Assembly (NCBI RefSeq): GCF_001640025.1
Contig: NC_031672.1
Span: 4,340,001-4,404,000, forward strand
Source: Sugiyamaella lignohabitans
Lineage: Eukaryota > Ascomycota > Dipodascomycetes > Dipodascales > Trichomonascaceae
Direction of reading: 5' to 3'
DNA: 64,000 nt
Both the position numbers and the translations under genes were made by a program. Position 1 is the first letter of the stretch, and each line of letters opens with the position of its first letter. The notes below the pieces were generated by a model, which was not told the origin of the DNA, searched no databases, and saw only the letters and a program-made list of their open reading frames with translations. Positions 1 to 9,794 of this stretch are shown here, in pieces.

Positions 1-778
1 TTTCTGGTGGTGATCTTAAGGACCTTGGTGGGGAGTCTGACGGGACCCTTGGCGTAAAGGCCGGAAGCCTTGGCACGTCCGAGGAGATCAGAAGAAACTA
101 TTTGTTGTTAGTAAAAGAGTAAAATACTGGGAAATCCACTGACGGTCGACATTGGGAATCTTTAGTAGAATGTGATGGACTAGGTATGGACACCCAAGAT
201 ATCTTATATTAGTGGAAATATAAGATAGAGATACTGGGAAAATGAAGACAATAGACAGACAATACAGCACTAAAATAATCATGTTGTCGAATATACTTCA
301 AATTACTAGAGGGCATTAGACTTTGGAGCCTAGTCAATCCCCGCTCGTCGCTAATGACATTCGCCAAATAGTCAATAAAAACAAGGTAAATATCATTTGT
401 TGTATCACATTTTATCGATTTAAGTCGAATGCTTTAAGCTATACTTTTGCTGAGATAAATGGTCTGTCTAAAATATTGAGTAGCAGACTCTAGTCGCTTT
501 TTAAGACTGTTGATATGTCGAAAGCCTTCTTTTGCTATATCGTTTATTCGAATTGTCTCGTCAAACTTCTTTAGATGCTGTATCGTTCCGCTATTTCTTG
601 CTTCATATTCCTCGTCCAACCCGTCCACCCATTCGTCTAACCACTCCCTCTATGATGACCCGTCGTTAATTCAATACACACCCTTCTCAATCTTCTTGAC
701 ATCAGTCGAAGTGATGGTGATTCTGATCTTGATGATGTTTTGCTCAGCCTCGGGGGCCTTCTCCTTGTTGTAACTCAT
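1..778 (-). CDS. RPS20: 40S ribosomal protein uS10 (Rps20), 3' end cut by window edge
   Basis: Small-subunit ribosomal protein of the 40S head. Exon 1 is 682-778 (start ATG at 778-776, beginning [13 protein letters not shown] and containing [18 protein letters not shown]). Exon 2 is 1-97 and runs off the window after [16 protein letters not shown], the most conserved stretch of uS10. The intron, 98-681 (584 nt), begins GTGTGT, has a perfect TACTAAC branch point (107-113 on the complement) and ends in ATAG; splicing restores a Val codon (G|TT). About 64 of the roughly 120 residues are visible. Reading frames inside the intron are shadows, and I saw no box C/D snoRNA signature there. A TCACGTGA palindrome lies about 230 bp upstream. 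Identification is by conserved sequence; splice sites are inferred from motifs and frame. Confidence 0.93.
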
Positions 779-1735
779 TTTGAATGGTTTTATGTGTTGC
801 ACTGAAAGAGAGCGTCTCTACTGGATCGAACTTTTGGTCGTTAATTTCAGGAAGTAACTCAAGCACTGTCTGAGTGGGTGGTGTGAATTTTCCGAGTCAA
901 CTCGTGCGGTGAACCTGACTGCATGCAGTAATGTGTGACTGTATCCATTCCTAAATAGGAAATGCACTCACTTACCTGCTAGATACGCACTCGGCAATTG
1001 GGCACATCACGTGATGTGCATGAGGATTATAGGATGAGTGTGAATAAAGAACTGAGCTCTCGTTCAATGTAGATTCTGATTCACTCAAGGAATTTGTGAA
1101 CATTATATAATTTGTTAGCTATTTATTATCTAGATGCTGAGGCTTTCGGTGCGAGCCCTCTAGCCAGTCATAGTGGTGACTGTCATGTCGCTGAATTGAC
1201 CCTGCATATATGACTATGTATAAGATGAGACATGTTATAGGTTACCATGAATAGCATATATTCTACCTATAACTGCTAATTTCATAATAAGTTTAAAACA
1301 CTGGGATTCCATATGACTATCTTTGATTTGCCATTGCTCAATAACAAATTGTCTCGTACTTTGATATGTCATTATACCCGTCAAATCTGCTCCAGGTTTC
1401 TTACCTTACTATGCACGGTCCTCGTCATGCACATTCGACGCGATTAACCCGATAAACAATTTGATCAGACGCGTCAGTATCCTAAACCAGTTAATTAATA
1501 TCAACCTACAGCTCCTCTGATTGACGTGAAATATTTAGGCGGTGGGTACAGACCAGTTGCTTTATTGTCAATCCGAGTTATTTATTTATTTTTGATGATA
1601 TCCGTATATATCTTCACAGGAATCACTAGACTTTCACTTTAGTTTCGGATACTTCAGTGTTTAAATACTATAGGTTGATATCGTCATTGATCTGAAGTAT
1701 ACTGTCAAATTGGCAACAGTCAATGGGCTATTGCC
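779..1735. other. Intergenic region between divergent RPS20 and an unknown gene
   Basis: Shared upstream DNA of RPS20 (leftward) and the gene at 1736 (rightward). It holds an 18-bp palindrome with TCACGTGA at 1002-1019. I see no RNA gene or conserved reading frame. Confidence 0.6.
1002..1019. promoter_or_regulatory. 18-bp perfect palindrome with TCACGTGA core (Cbf1-type E-box)
   Basis: GCACATCACGTGATGTGC reads the same on both strands. The TCACGTGA core (1007-1014) is about 230 bp upstream of the RPS20 start. Cbf1, a bHLH factor, binds RTCACRTG and is known to act at ribosomal protein genes in some yeasts. The same octamer occurs upstream of YML6, eIF3m and RPL3 in this window. Binding here is inference. 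Confidence 0.55.
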
Positions 1736-2545
1736 ATGAATTCTTCCAGTCAATCTGAATCACCAACTCAACGTTTGGGTAGAGGTCAATTTGATACCTA
1801 TCCCATTTCACCTTGCTCCTCAATAAAACGACACAAATCGCGTTCGACATCAACTAATGGACATGATAATGTCACCTTCTCTAATAACGATGATACAGAA
1901 TCATCTCCCTCTTTGAGAAGGCGACGGTCCCAAATTCCTCAAGTCTCCTTTTATTTAGCCTCAGAATCATCACCCTCTCGTAACTTAGAACCATGCTCTC
2001 CTCCCTTGAAGGCAACTACAACTTCCATGGAAGAAGCTCCAGCAATTGCTGAACTTCCCCTACTATATGGAGCAGGGCCCGTAGTAGAATATCCTTTATC
2101 CCCTACATCTGAATTGTCCCGGAGGAAATCAAACCGCAGGTCATTGAGACGCACATTTGCACAACCAATTGGAACACTGTCCAGCTCAAGCTCAGATCCT
2201 AAGCATGAATTCAGTATTAGTGTTACGGAACCAATAGACGCAATTAAAGATAAACCAATTGGTGATGAAGATTCATCATTCAACGAATCCACATCCCCTG
2301 AGACACATTTAAAGGACAATGATAGTGATGACGACAACGCAGATGACGAGTATGATTTGGTTATTGACCAAATTGAGTCCGAGCTCGAGACTTTCAGGCA
2401 GCATGTAGTTGAAGCTAGAGCCAATCTCACATATCTCGAAGTTATGAGCCAGTCTCTTACCAACAAACTCGACACACTTCGTCGGAAACGAGGCCCATAT
2501 ACAACTTCACGGCAGACTGCAATTCGCCGCTGCCTTCATCCTTAA
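1736..2545 (+). CDS. Ser-rich protein of unknown function with C-terminal coiled coil
   Basis: 269 residues starting at ATG 1736. I do not recognise the family. Residues 1-165 are rich in Ser, Pro, Arg and Asn with several RRRS/RRKS-like basophilic kinase sites, so this half is probably disordered and phosphorylated. Residues about 175-205 are strongly acidic. Residues about 205-255 (DLVIDQIESELETFRQHV onward) show the heptad pattern of a coiled coil and may dimerise. There is no signal peptide or membrane segment. An adaptor or signalling role is possible, but nothing in the sequence names one. The gene is transcribed away from RPS20. Confidence 0.72.
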   Translation: MNSSSQSESPTQRLGRGQFDTYPISPCSSIKRHKSRSTSTNGHDNVTFSNNDDTESSPSLRRRRSQIPQVSFYLASESSPSRNLEPCSPPLKATTTSMEEAPAIAELPLLYGAGPVVEYPLSPTSELSRRKSNRRSLRRTFAQPIGTLSSSSSDPKHEFSISVTEPIDAIKDKPIGDEDSSFNESTSPETHLKDNDSDDDNADDEYDLVIDQIESELETFRQHVVEARANLTYLEVMSQSLTNKLDTLRRKRGPYTTSRQTAIRRCLHP

Positions 2546-2856
2546 TTAGTTCTTTGCATTATTCTCTGTAATTTATTTATTTATTCCATTTTATTATATT
2601 TTATCTTATTTTATTTCTATATCGCTGTCAAAATTAGGGCCAACGGGTTCGACATTCGCTTCATAAAGAGGAAGTTGAGCTTATTATCAGCTCAAATGTA
2701 ATAAGTGAAGACGTCTGGTCTGGGCCAAAGCTCCAGCCGCCAGAGGCACACAGTCACTTATAATATCAGTCTAGAATGGAGATTTTAGTCATTAACAGTA
2801 CATACGAACTGCTGAATCATACATAAATAAATATTAAATCAAAGCATAAACAAAAT
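2546..2856. other. Convergent 3' region between the Ser-rich gene and BDF1
   Basis: AT-rich downstream DNA (TTATTTATTTATT near 2571, TTTTATT repeats to 2615) likely carrying the 3' ends of both converging genes, plus a decayed copy of the GC-rich element at 2711-2750. Confidence 0.6.
2711..2750. repeat. Degenerate GC-rich element arm
   Basis: GTCTGGGCCAAAGCTCCAGCC followed by GCCAGAGGCA matches the right arm of the palindromic element family with several substitutions. It is probably an old copy, lying 3' of two converging genes. Confidence 0.55.
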
Positions 2857-5370
2857 CTACTCCTCTTCTGATGATGAATCATCACTGCTCAAGTTATTGG
2901 TGTGAGAGCCAGGAGCATCTTCATCCTCCGAGGAAGAGTCCGCTTCAGAGGAACCGTCTTTGATCCGGTCGAATTGCTTGATTTTCTTTTGAAGTTCCTC
3001 AAGTTGTCTACTTTGCTCAGCTTCACTCAAGGGTCTGTTCTTCTTCTTGCGCGAAGAATTAGGAGCCTTTGGAGCCTTTGCTTTACGTTCCTCTCGCTTG
3101 ACAACGAGGTTATATAGTCTCATGAGTGTTTCTGGATCGAGTTGGTCCATGTCTAGTTCGATCTCGTCTTGTGGAGAATTCTTTAATTGTGGCATGCTCT
3201 CCTCAATAATACCAACGACATGGCGGAGCTTCTTCTCTGGCAATAAACCAATCTTCTCAGAAAGCTCTTTCTTCATCTCATAAGTGATGTGAACCGGAGC
3301 AATAAGGCCACTACCGCTAGATCTACGACCACCAGTTGTGGATTTTCGTCTTCCATCAACACCCTTTGCAGACTTGCGTCTCTTCTTAGCAGCAATTGAA
3401 TTGCGGCGAGCCTCTCGAGCTTCTCGAACTGCTTCCTTGCGCAAAGTAGCAATTTGAGACTTGATTTGCTCGAGTTGTACCTCCAGAAGCTGAATGGTTG
3501 GATTGGTGATTCTCGACTCATTAATTTCTTCTTCATAATCCGAGTACTCTTCATCAGAAGAATCCAGGATAGGAGGTGGGCTGGGAGCAGGAAGAGGCTT
3601 CTCCTGCCATTTTTTGTCGAACACAGCTTCAAGCTTATGTCCCATGACATTCACAGGTGACCCTTCAGGGTTGAACTTGTAACAGTTCTTGAAGATAAGT
3701 CTTACATCTCTCTCAAACTCGTCAGCATTTTCATAAGCGTTCTTGTTGTATCGGTCTTGAACAGTGCCCAAATCCATTGGCTCCTTGATAATTTTGAAGT
3801 AACTTGGGCAGTTGAGAGCAACTGGATCAACCGGTTGAAGAAAGGGGAAAGAATAAGCCTCGTGTTTCTTGCTAAACAGCTCCTTCAACACTTGACCACA
3901 GAATTTAAGCTCAGCAGCAAACTTCTTTCTCCTTGGCTTAACATCTCCATATGGTAGATCTTTAGACTTTGGAGGGTGGATCTCTCTTTTGGGTCTTCCA
4001 CCTTCAGCAGCAGATTCTCTACGAATAAGAGGAACACCCGATGGTTGAAGAGCGAAAGGTTTAGCGTCAGCTACTGATCCACGACGGTTAGGGGTAGCTC
4101 CTTTAGGAGTACCACTAACATCTAGCTCATCTTTGACCAAAGCACCACCAGTAGCATTAGCAGCATTAGCAGCCACAGCGGCAGCCCTTTGAAGCTTGGG
4201 AGTTCCAAGAGGACTGGAACCTGGCAGAATAGACGACTTCTTCTTAGGCTTTCCTGAAACACTCGACTGAGCATCATATTTGGGCATGTTGGTCATGTGC
4301 TTGTGAAACGAGGTAGACAAGTTACGAGCCATGTTAGAAATAAATGACTCGGCGCCATTGAACAAGATACAGTTTGAAATGATCAAGTCTAGATCATGCA
4401 CAAAAGACACAACGGTGGGATATTCGTTGGCAGTCAACTTCTTCTCCATAGTTCCTAAATCCATTGGCTCTTTAACGTAGTCATAATAAGTAGGAATGTT
4501 CAACTTCACAGGATCGACTGGTTGAACAAAAGGCTGTGCATCTTTCAGTCTCTTGACCAAACGAACAACAGAGAGAGCAAACTTATTTTGGTGCTTTGGC
4601 ATGGCCTCAGCAGGTTCGACAGGGTCTAAAAGAGAGTAATCTGGGTGCTCGATAGCAGATGCTGCCGCTGCCGCATTACTTGTGGCAGTAGCCGGAGTGG
4701 CGCCACTAGCATTGGCTTCAGCAGGTACTGTAGTAGCAGCAGCAGTGGTCTCAGCAACTACAGCATCTCCAGACTCGGTTTTGAGCTTTTTCGCCGTACC
4801 GTTAGGTTCGGCATCATCATTAGGTCTATCATGCTTCTCCGAGCTGGATGTATTTGGGGATAGACTGGCAGTATCGGCTTTGTCATCCTCAGCCAAGCGT
4901 CGTACTTCTTCTGGCTGGCTTTCTTTACTCTCTGTTTCAGTAGTAGCTTCAGCCTTGACAGTCTCTGAAGGTTCAGTAGTCTCAGCAGGTTTGCTCGACT
5001 CTTCTAGCGATTCTTGCTCAGCAGCCTGCTTAGCATTTTCCTCCTCAACTGGAGCACTGCTAGCAGCCTCTTGTTCAGGTTGAGCATCGGCCTCAACTAC
5101 ACTAGTAGCCGAGACCTCTTCAGTCTCTTTTTCAACGTCAACATCCATATTGTCAACACTTCCGTTGGTAGTATCATTCTCTTCGATAGTAGGAGATGGA
5201 ACTGGTGGCGATATAGGAGCATTCAAATCATCAGAAGAAGACTCCTTTTCTATAACCTTTCCTTCACTTTTTAAACTTGCTTCATCTTTCGAGGATACAT
5301 CTGGAGATGCTAAAGAAGCAATTGCATCGTTATCTTTCAAGTCAGACGAAATCTCCAGCGACATGATCAT
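2857..5370 (-). CDS. BDF1: BET-family double bromodomain protein (Bdf1-like)
   Basis: Chromatin reader that binds acetylated histone tails (mainly H4) and helps recruit TFIID and SWR-C. About 837 residues. The N-terminal 250 are acidic and Ser/Ala/Thr-rich. Bromodomain 1 spans about 261-365 (YYDYVKEPMDLGTMEKKL, acetyl-lysine Asn in FNG). Bromodomain 2 spans about 484-590 (YFKIIKEPMDLGTVQDRY, Asn in FNPEGSPVN). A basic Arg/Lys-rich coiled region follows, then the ET domain at about 694-775 (YEMKKELSEKIGLLPEKKL) and an acidic Ser-rich tail. The order BD-BD-ET is diagnostic of BET proteins. ATG occurs at 5370 (MIMSLEISS) and at 5364 (MSLEISS); either may be used. The upstream leader is long and shares a 16-bp motif with the homeobox gene near 12.4 kb. 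Confidence 0.95.
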   Translation of the reverse strand: MIMSLEISSDLKDNDAIASLASPDVSSKDEASLKSEGKVIEKESSSDDLNAPISPPVPSPTIEENDTTNGSVDNMDVDVEKETEEVSATSVVEADAQPEQEAASSAPVEEENAKQAAEQESLEESSKPAETTEPSETVKAEATTETESKESQPEEVRRLAEDDKADTASLSPNTSSSEKHDRPNDDAEPNGTAKKLKTESGDAVVAETTAAATTVPAEANASGATPATATSNAAAAASAIEHPDYSLLDPVEPAEAMPKHQNKFALSVVRLVKRLKDAQPFVQPVDPVKLNIPTYYDYVKEPMDLGTMEKKLTANEYPTVVSFVHDLDLIISNCILFNGAESFISNMARNLSTSFHKHMTNMPKYDAQSSVSGKPKKKSSILPGSSPLGTPKLQRAAAVAANAANATGGALVKDELDVSGTPKGATPNRRGSVADAKPFALQPSGVPLIRRESAAEGGRPKREIHPPKSKDLPYGDVKPRRKKFAAELKFCGQVLKELFSKKHEAYSFPFLQPVDPVALNCPSYFKIIKEPMDLGTVQDRYNKNAYENADEFERDVRLIFKNCYKFNPEGSPVNVMGHKLEAVFDKKWQEKPLPAPSPPPILDSSDEEYSDYEEEINESRITNPTIQLLEVQLEQIKSQIATLRKEAVREAREARRNSIAAKKRRKSAKGVDGRRKSTTGGRRSSGSGLIAPVHITYEMKKELSEKIGLLPEKKLRHVVGIIEESMPQLKNSPQDEIELDMDQLDPETLMRLYNLVVKREERKAKAPKAPNSSRKKKNRPLSEAEQSRQLEELQKKIKQFDRIKDGSSEADSSSEDEDAPGSHTNNLSSDDSSSEEE

Positions 5371-5943
5371 CAAAAAATATTAGTAATAAGAAAGAAAAAG
5401 AATAATTAAAAACGCCGCAAACTAGGGAAATGTGGTAAGAAAGACGAAATCAAGAAAACAAGACAATAACCCAAAAAAAAAGAGAAAAACTAAAGAGAAA
5501 AAAAAAGAACCCCTACCAAAAACTAATCACAACCGAAACAATATACACAAAGCGCACAACTAAAACAAACCTAACAATCGCAATCTTTCTAATGACAAAG
5601 CAAGGACATTAACAAATCGAACAAAAAAAAAGCCAACTATTCAGACCAATAGAGACCGAAAACCACCGAGAATAACCACACCGAACTTATTAACCAAACG
5701 TAAAAAATATATAACGAGGTAGTTTAAAAGCTCTAGTTCCGAGAATCCTTAAGTTTCAGAGCCAAACACAGATACCCTAAACGAGTTGTTGATGCTACTG
5801 AACCTGTTGATGGGTGTTGACGTTGCCACTGCTGCTGTTGTTGCTGGTGGAGATCCTGCTGCTGGTGCTGGTGCTACTTTTTAATCCAACCTACGTTCCC
5901 TTTGACAGGTCGTATTCGCTGTATAGGTATTATTAACAGACAG

Positions 5944-5959
5944 TTGGCGGTGGATGTTA
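5944..5959 (-). promoter_or_regulatory. 16-bp motif shared with homeobox gene promoter
   Basis: TTGGCGGTGGATGTTA occurs here, 574 bp upstream of BDF1, and identically at 12437-12452, 156 bp upstream of the YOX1-like gene, in the same orientation relative to both genes. It does not resemble the GC-rich element. A shared transcription-factor site is an inference. Confidence 0.4.
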
Positions 5960-6386
5960 GTGGTGCTTGATAATATATCCAGCAAACCCAAACCCAAATT
6001 CTATACTCCCAACTGTACGACAAGGGTTGTTTTGATTTGAAAAATTAAAAAAAACTGTCGACCGGAGGACGCGGGCGAGGGGTTCCTTAAGTAGTTACCA
6101 AAAAAAAAAAAATCTGGTGGCGGTCCCATAACTACGCAGGTCTGGACGCGTTGGGCTGATGATTAAGGCACGCGAAACAACAACTGCATGTTATAATCAG
6201 TATAATGAGGTGGCAGGGTTGCCAGCGATTAAGTTGGGAATGGATAGGGAGGCAGGACAGGGACAGTCGGGCATAGGTTGGGAGGAAAGAAAGGGAGAGA
6301 ACAAAAAAAATACTACCCCCGGACCAGCTGGCAGGATCCACTGAGTAAGCAGTAGGGGCTTAGATGGTTGGGCTGAATATTCCTCC

Positions 6387-6422
6387 TGGAAGCAGGGGGC
6401 TTCGCCCCCAGACCCCAGACCC
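6387..6422. repeat. Degenerate GC-rich hairpin element
   Basis: GCAGGGGGCTTCGCCCCCAG then ACCCCAGACCC. The GGGGGC-TT-CGCCCCC hairpin followed by AGACCCC matches the core of the element family, but the outer CCTCCGGCGG part is gone. Confidence 0.5.
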
Positions 6423-7110
6423 AACTGATTTTCTAGAGTCGGGGTGAGCGGGTCCACGCGGGTCCACGGTAGCCGGTTTGAAAAAAAAACCCCCCCGACA
6501 ACAGGCGGATCCATACAGCATACAGCTGGAGACATTCCGGCTGTGTTAGAAACGCAGGTGAATTGTAACCATTCACGGAACTACCGGAGACCATCTGTAG
6601 ACCCTGGTTACAGATTCATTTGCTTAATGAGCAGAAACCGGAAGAACGATCACATGGTATCCCTGCATCTGAGGTTCTGACTGAAACGAATGAAATAAGC
6701 TATAGCCAAGAACTGAGAAAAGATAACGACCCTATTTCTCTGGTATCTGGTGGTGATGAGTGAGAACGATCATCTGCAGACGCTCGTAAAGTTTAAAACG
6801 CCGTTCGTCCTCTAACCCTGATATGATCGACCAAGCATTCAGGGTATTCTGACAGGTACCAGGGGCCACTTCAGGGTCCAGGTTAGGGTCGGGAATTAGA
6901 TCCAAGTTCTGAGTAAATTTCTGGGTCAAGTTCTGTGGACAGCTTCAGCCATCAACTTCTGCTGTCATTTCTGGGTCAAGTTTTAGGTCAAGTTTTGGGA
7001 AAGTACAGACAGCTTTGATATAACCACAGCCCGAGATCTGACTTTTCAGGATGTGAGCGAGAGAAGATCACTAACCACTCTCATAAAGTTCTGGACACCC
7101 TTCAAAAAAC

Positions 7111-7172
7111 GAGTCGAGCGAAGCGAGACGAGCAGTGGGGTCTGGGGCGCAGCCCCAGCCGCCGGAGGCAGA
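7111..7172. repeat. GC-rich element, single arm with b tip
   Basis: GAGTCGAGCGAAGCGAGACG tip followed by GGGGTCTGGGGCGCAGCCCC and AGCCGCCGGAGGCA. One arm only, right-hand polarity. It ends about 175 bp upstream of the hydrolase start. Confidence 0.85.
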
Positions 7173-7345
7173 CCCCCACCCAAACACAGAAATTTCTGAC
7201 CCTCAAGTCCTCATGCCCCACAAATGGTCAGAAAAAAACCCAGAGCCGCTTGTGGCTGTTACCCCCTGCATATACAGGTGCAACTGAACCCCGGTGAAGA
7301 TGCACCAGCACTTGGAGACCTACATACCCCACAGGAGCAGGAACA

Positions 7346-8356
7346 ATGAGCAGTAACAGCGGCGAGACCAGAGCCAAGAAGTCAGAAGAACCGACTGTTC
7401 TGAGAATCGGCGGGATCGCTGTTTATGTCTACGGACTGGATAGAATCGGCAATGTTTCGAGCATTAAGACGTTGAATGCAGTCTACGTACTCCATCCACG
7501 ATTGGGTGACTACACTTATTCAGAGGCACTAGCATTGGCGTGGTTAGACTCGTACTATGAATTCAGTACTGACAATAAAGCACCTTTGATTGCAGTCACT
7601 TTCGACAACCGAAACCATGGAAAGCGAGTTATAGATCCCGTTGGCAACGAGAGTTGGGCCATTTCAAGCGAGCCTAATAAGATATACAACGAGTTACATG
7701 CTCAGGATATGTGCTCTAGTATTGATGGGTCTGTTCTAGACACATCTTTAGTGATTGACTACTTGCCTTCTGTGCTTCCTTTTAAAGTTCAGTCGCCCAT
7801 TCGTAACGTAATTGCCGGAGTATCTCTGGGTGGACACATGGCGTGGAGAGTGGCACATCTGCTGGGTCCAGATAAAGTGTACGCCATTCTACCCATCATT
7901 GGTAGTCCTAACCTGTCAATTTTATTGCTGGAAAGACTGTACTTCCAGGTTCTTCACAAGACACCTGATTTCGACTTTTCTCCACCATGGCAGACCACTG
8001 TTGCTGATAATGTATATCACCAGCTGGTGAGTTCAAGCGAGTACGGATCGCAGGTCGAAACCCTGCTTCCTCGTCCACTTTTCAACCTTGTCTCCCGCCA
8101 GGATTACGAACTGGAGAGACACTTCCCTGTACCCATCAAGGTATTCATGCTGTGTGGTCGCGATGACCCACTGGTGCCTGCCAAGTACACGGAAAAGTGG
8201 GTCGCCTCAAGAGCTCTCCAGGACCATCGCAGGCCTCTCGACCTCAAACTCTACATACAACCAAACACCGGCCATGTGTGCACCCCCGAAATGACTCGCC
8301 AAGCCGGTCTATGGATCAAATCAATCCTCTCTTCTCCACCCTCGTCTTCTTTATAG
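7346..8356 (+). CDS. Alpha/beta hydrolase, probable serine esterase or lipase-like
   Basis: 336 residues, start ATG 7346. The alpha/beta hydrolase fold shows as a nucleophile elbow GVSLGGH (Ser about 159), an acid loop MLCGRDDPLVP (about 270) and the catalytic His in NTGHVCTPEM (about 309). The loop FDNRNHGKR (about 92-100) resembles the strand-3 turn near the oxyanion hole. No signal peptide or membrane helix, so cytosolic. Substrate cannot be told from sequence; this looks like a fungal uncharacterised hydrolase group rather than a named enzyme. A two-arm GC-rich palindrome begins 44 bp after the stop and may lie in its 3' UTR. Confidence 0.85.
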   Translation: MSSNSGETRAKKSEEPTVLRIGGIAVYVYGLDRIGNVSSIKTLNAVYVLHPRLGDYTYSEALALAWLDSYYEFSTDNKAPLIAVTFDNRNHGKRVIDPVGNESWAISSEPNKIYNELHAQDMCSSIDGSVLDTSLVIDYLPSVLPFKVQSPIRNVIAGVSLGGHMAWRVAHLLGPDKVYAILPIIGSPNLSILLLERLYFQVLHKTPDFDFSPPWQTTVADNVYHQLVSSSEYGSQVETLLPRPLFNLVSRQDYELERHFPVPIKVFMLCGRDDPLVPAKYTEKWVASRALQDHRRPLDLKLYIQPNTGHVCTPEMTRQAGLWIKSILSSPPSSSL

Positions 8357-8400
8357 CTGGTATATTTTTTTACACACAAATTCAGGCGAAGGAGGTCTTG

Positions 8401-8543
8401 TGCCTCCGGCGGCTGGGGCTCCGCCCCAGACCCTGGTTGCTCCTGCTTCGCAGGAGAGGCTGTGGGACCCGTCTAAGAAACTGCTCGAGCGCAGCGAGAG
8501 GAGCAACCAGGGTCTGGGGCGGAGCCCCAGCCGCCGGAGGCAG
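8401..8543 (+). mobile_element. GC-rich palindromic element, two arms (a left, b right)
   Basis: Left arm TGCCTCCGGCGGCTGGGGCT... ends in the a hairpin CTCCTGCTTCGCAGGAG; a short spacer follows; the right arm starts with GCTCGAGCGCAGCGAG (b) and is the inverted complement of the left to GGAGGCA. Flanks carry GGTC/GACC as further inverted symmetry. No reading frame is kept for function. Confidence 0.9.
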
Positions 8544-8603
8544 ACCCCCCGTCCTGGAGCACGGTGCAGACCCCTGGACCCTTGCATGTGATGTTCGGGT
8601 TTC

Positions 8604-8611
8604 TCACGTGA
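8604..8611. promoter_or_regulatory. TCACGTGA E-box upstream of YML6
   Basis: Cbf1-type octamer 104 bp before the mitochondrial uL4m start codon. It is one of several such sites placed before translation-related genes in this window. Confidence 0.5.
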
Positions 8612-8714
8612 TGTTTGAAAAATTCAACTGATGCATCAATTAGCGGCATTGGTGAACTTACTGTAGCATTTGCGAGTGGTCCAGTTATCTGTCCAGGAAA
8701 GGATTTAAAATACA

Positions 8715-9518
8715 ATGTCGATGAGGACATGGGGCCAGAACCTGCTGAAAGCAGTTACTAATAATGCTGTTTCCTCCTTGACGAGTAAAAGATTTATTAA
8801 TATAGCGGCCAGAAAGGCTACACCTGCAAACTACGTGCTGGCTACCTACAGAGCATTCCCCTCGCTAGAACCCATTCGATTCCAACCTGTTAGCAAAGAT
8901 TTACTCGGTTTACCTGTGAGACGTGACATACTATGGCAAGCGGCAGTTTACGAACGAGATGCCGCTCGAGTTGGTTCTCGTGAAATCCTCGGTAGAGGCG
9001 ATATGGGATACAGTAAGAAGAAGCTTTTACCGCAGAAGGGAAGTGGTAAAGCCCGTCAAGGTGATAGAGGTAGTCCTATTAGACATGATGGTGGTAGAGC
9101 ATTCGGAAGAGCTCCAGGCCATGATTACAGCACTGAGCTTCCTAAACAAGTATATGCTAAGGCCATTCGCACTGCCCTGAGTTATCAGTATCAACAGGGC
9201 CATCTGCTTATCGTAGATGATGTGGCTGATTTCGTCACTGGTCATGAAAATGCTGGTAAATTATTCATGTCTGAGCATGGGTTAGTAGGAAAGTCGGTTA
9301 CTTTCATTGTCGATAATTTCAGAAACAACCTCAATGATGCTACTGTCAAGCAACGACGAGTAGAGATCGTGTCCAAGGAAGGTGTCACTGTACAAGACAT
9401 TCTCAAACCACAGAGATTGATTATTGAATCTAGAGCTTTAATGTACCTTGCTCAAGAGTATCAGCCAGTCAGTGCTCTCAATGCCATTAGTCCTAAGCCC
9501 ATTGAGACCGCTGCTTAG
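8715..9518 (+). CDS. YML6: Mitochondrial large-subunit ribosomal protein uL4m
   Basis: Component of the mitochondrial 54S subunit lining the exit tunnel. 267 residues, start ATG 8715. The N-terminus (MSMRTWGQNLLKAVTNNAVS) is basic and Ser/Thr-rich without acids, as in a mitochondrial presequence. The L4 fold follows: RRDILWQAAVYERDA, the tunnel-loop region KKLLPQKGSGKARQGDRGSP, HDGGRAFGRAPGHDY, and LIVDDVADF to IVSKEGV. The GSGKARQGDRGSP loop is diagnostic. Length is close to S. cerevisiae Yml6 (about 286). It lies between a GC-rich palindrome plus E-box upstream and the convergent GNAT gene. Confidence 0.94.
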   Translation: MSMRTWGQNLLKAVTNNAVSSLTSKRFINIAARKATPANYVLATYRAFPSLEPIRFQPVSKDLLGLPVRRDILWQAAVYERDAARVGSREILGRGDMGYSKKKLLPQKGSGKARQGDRGSPIRHDGGRAFGRAPGHDYSTELPKQVYAKAIRTALSYQYQQGHLLIVDDVADFVTGHENAGKLFMSEHGLVGKSVTFIVDNFRNNLNDATVKQRRVEIVSKEGVTVQDILKPQRLIIESRALMYLAQEYQPVSALNAISPKPIETAA

Positions 9519-9794
9519 TCTCATGCTCGACTAACTAATCATTTGTAAATAATAGTATTTTTCGCATGTTCTTTGATAATTAAGAGTCTGCCTCCGGCCT
9601 CTGGAGCTTATTGATACGTCTGTTCCATCTGGATTGTTTCCTATTTGTTTACTAGTTTGGCCAGTGGTGAGAGATTCCGGATGTCGGATCAAGTTCAAAG
9701 AGATATAAGAGCAATAGCATTGTCGTTCTTTGTTAGTATCTTCATCCAAAGGATACAGAAAGATGATTAATAACAATAAATAATCAAGGCTGTT

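Larger units (their letters stand above)
5371..7345. other. 2-kb divergent intergenic region upstream of BDF1 and the hydrolase
   Basis: The BDF1-proximal part (5374-5700) is almost pure A/C-rich on the + strand (T/G-rich in the BDF1 sense), as expected of a yeast promoter and leader. Further right are a 16-bp motif (5944-5959), homopolymer A runs, and two GC-rich element copies (6387-6422 degenerate, 7111-7172). The short reading frames here lack conservation features. Confidence 0.55.

Noticed and set aside
88..628. Two minus-strand frames left of 628
   Set aside because: They lie within the RPS20 intron and have no family features.
9588..9610. CTGCCTCCGGCCTCTGGAG as another element copy
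   Set aside because: Only the first 12 bases match; too short and diverged to count.
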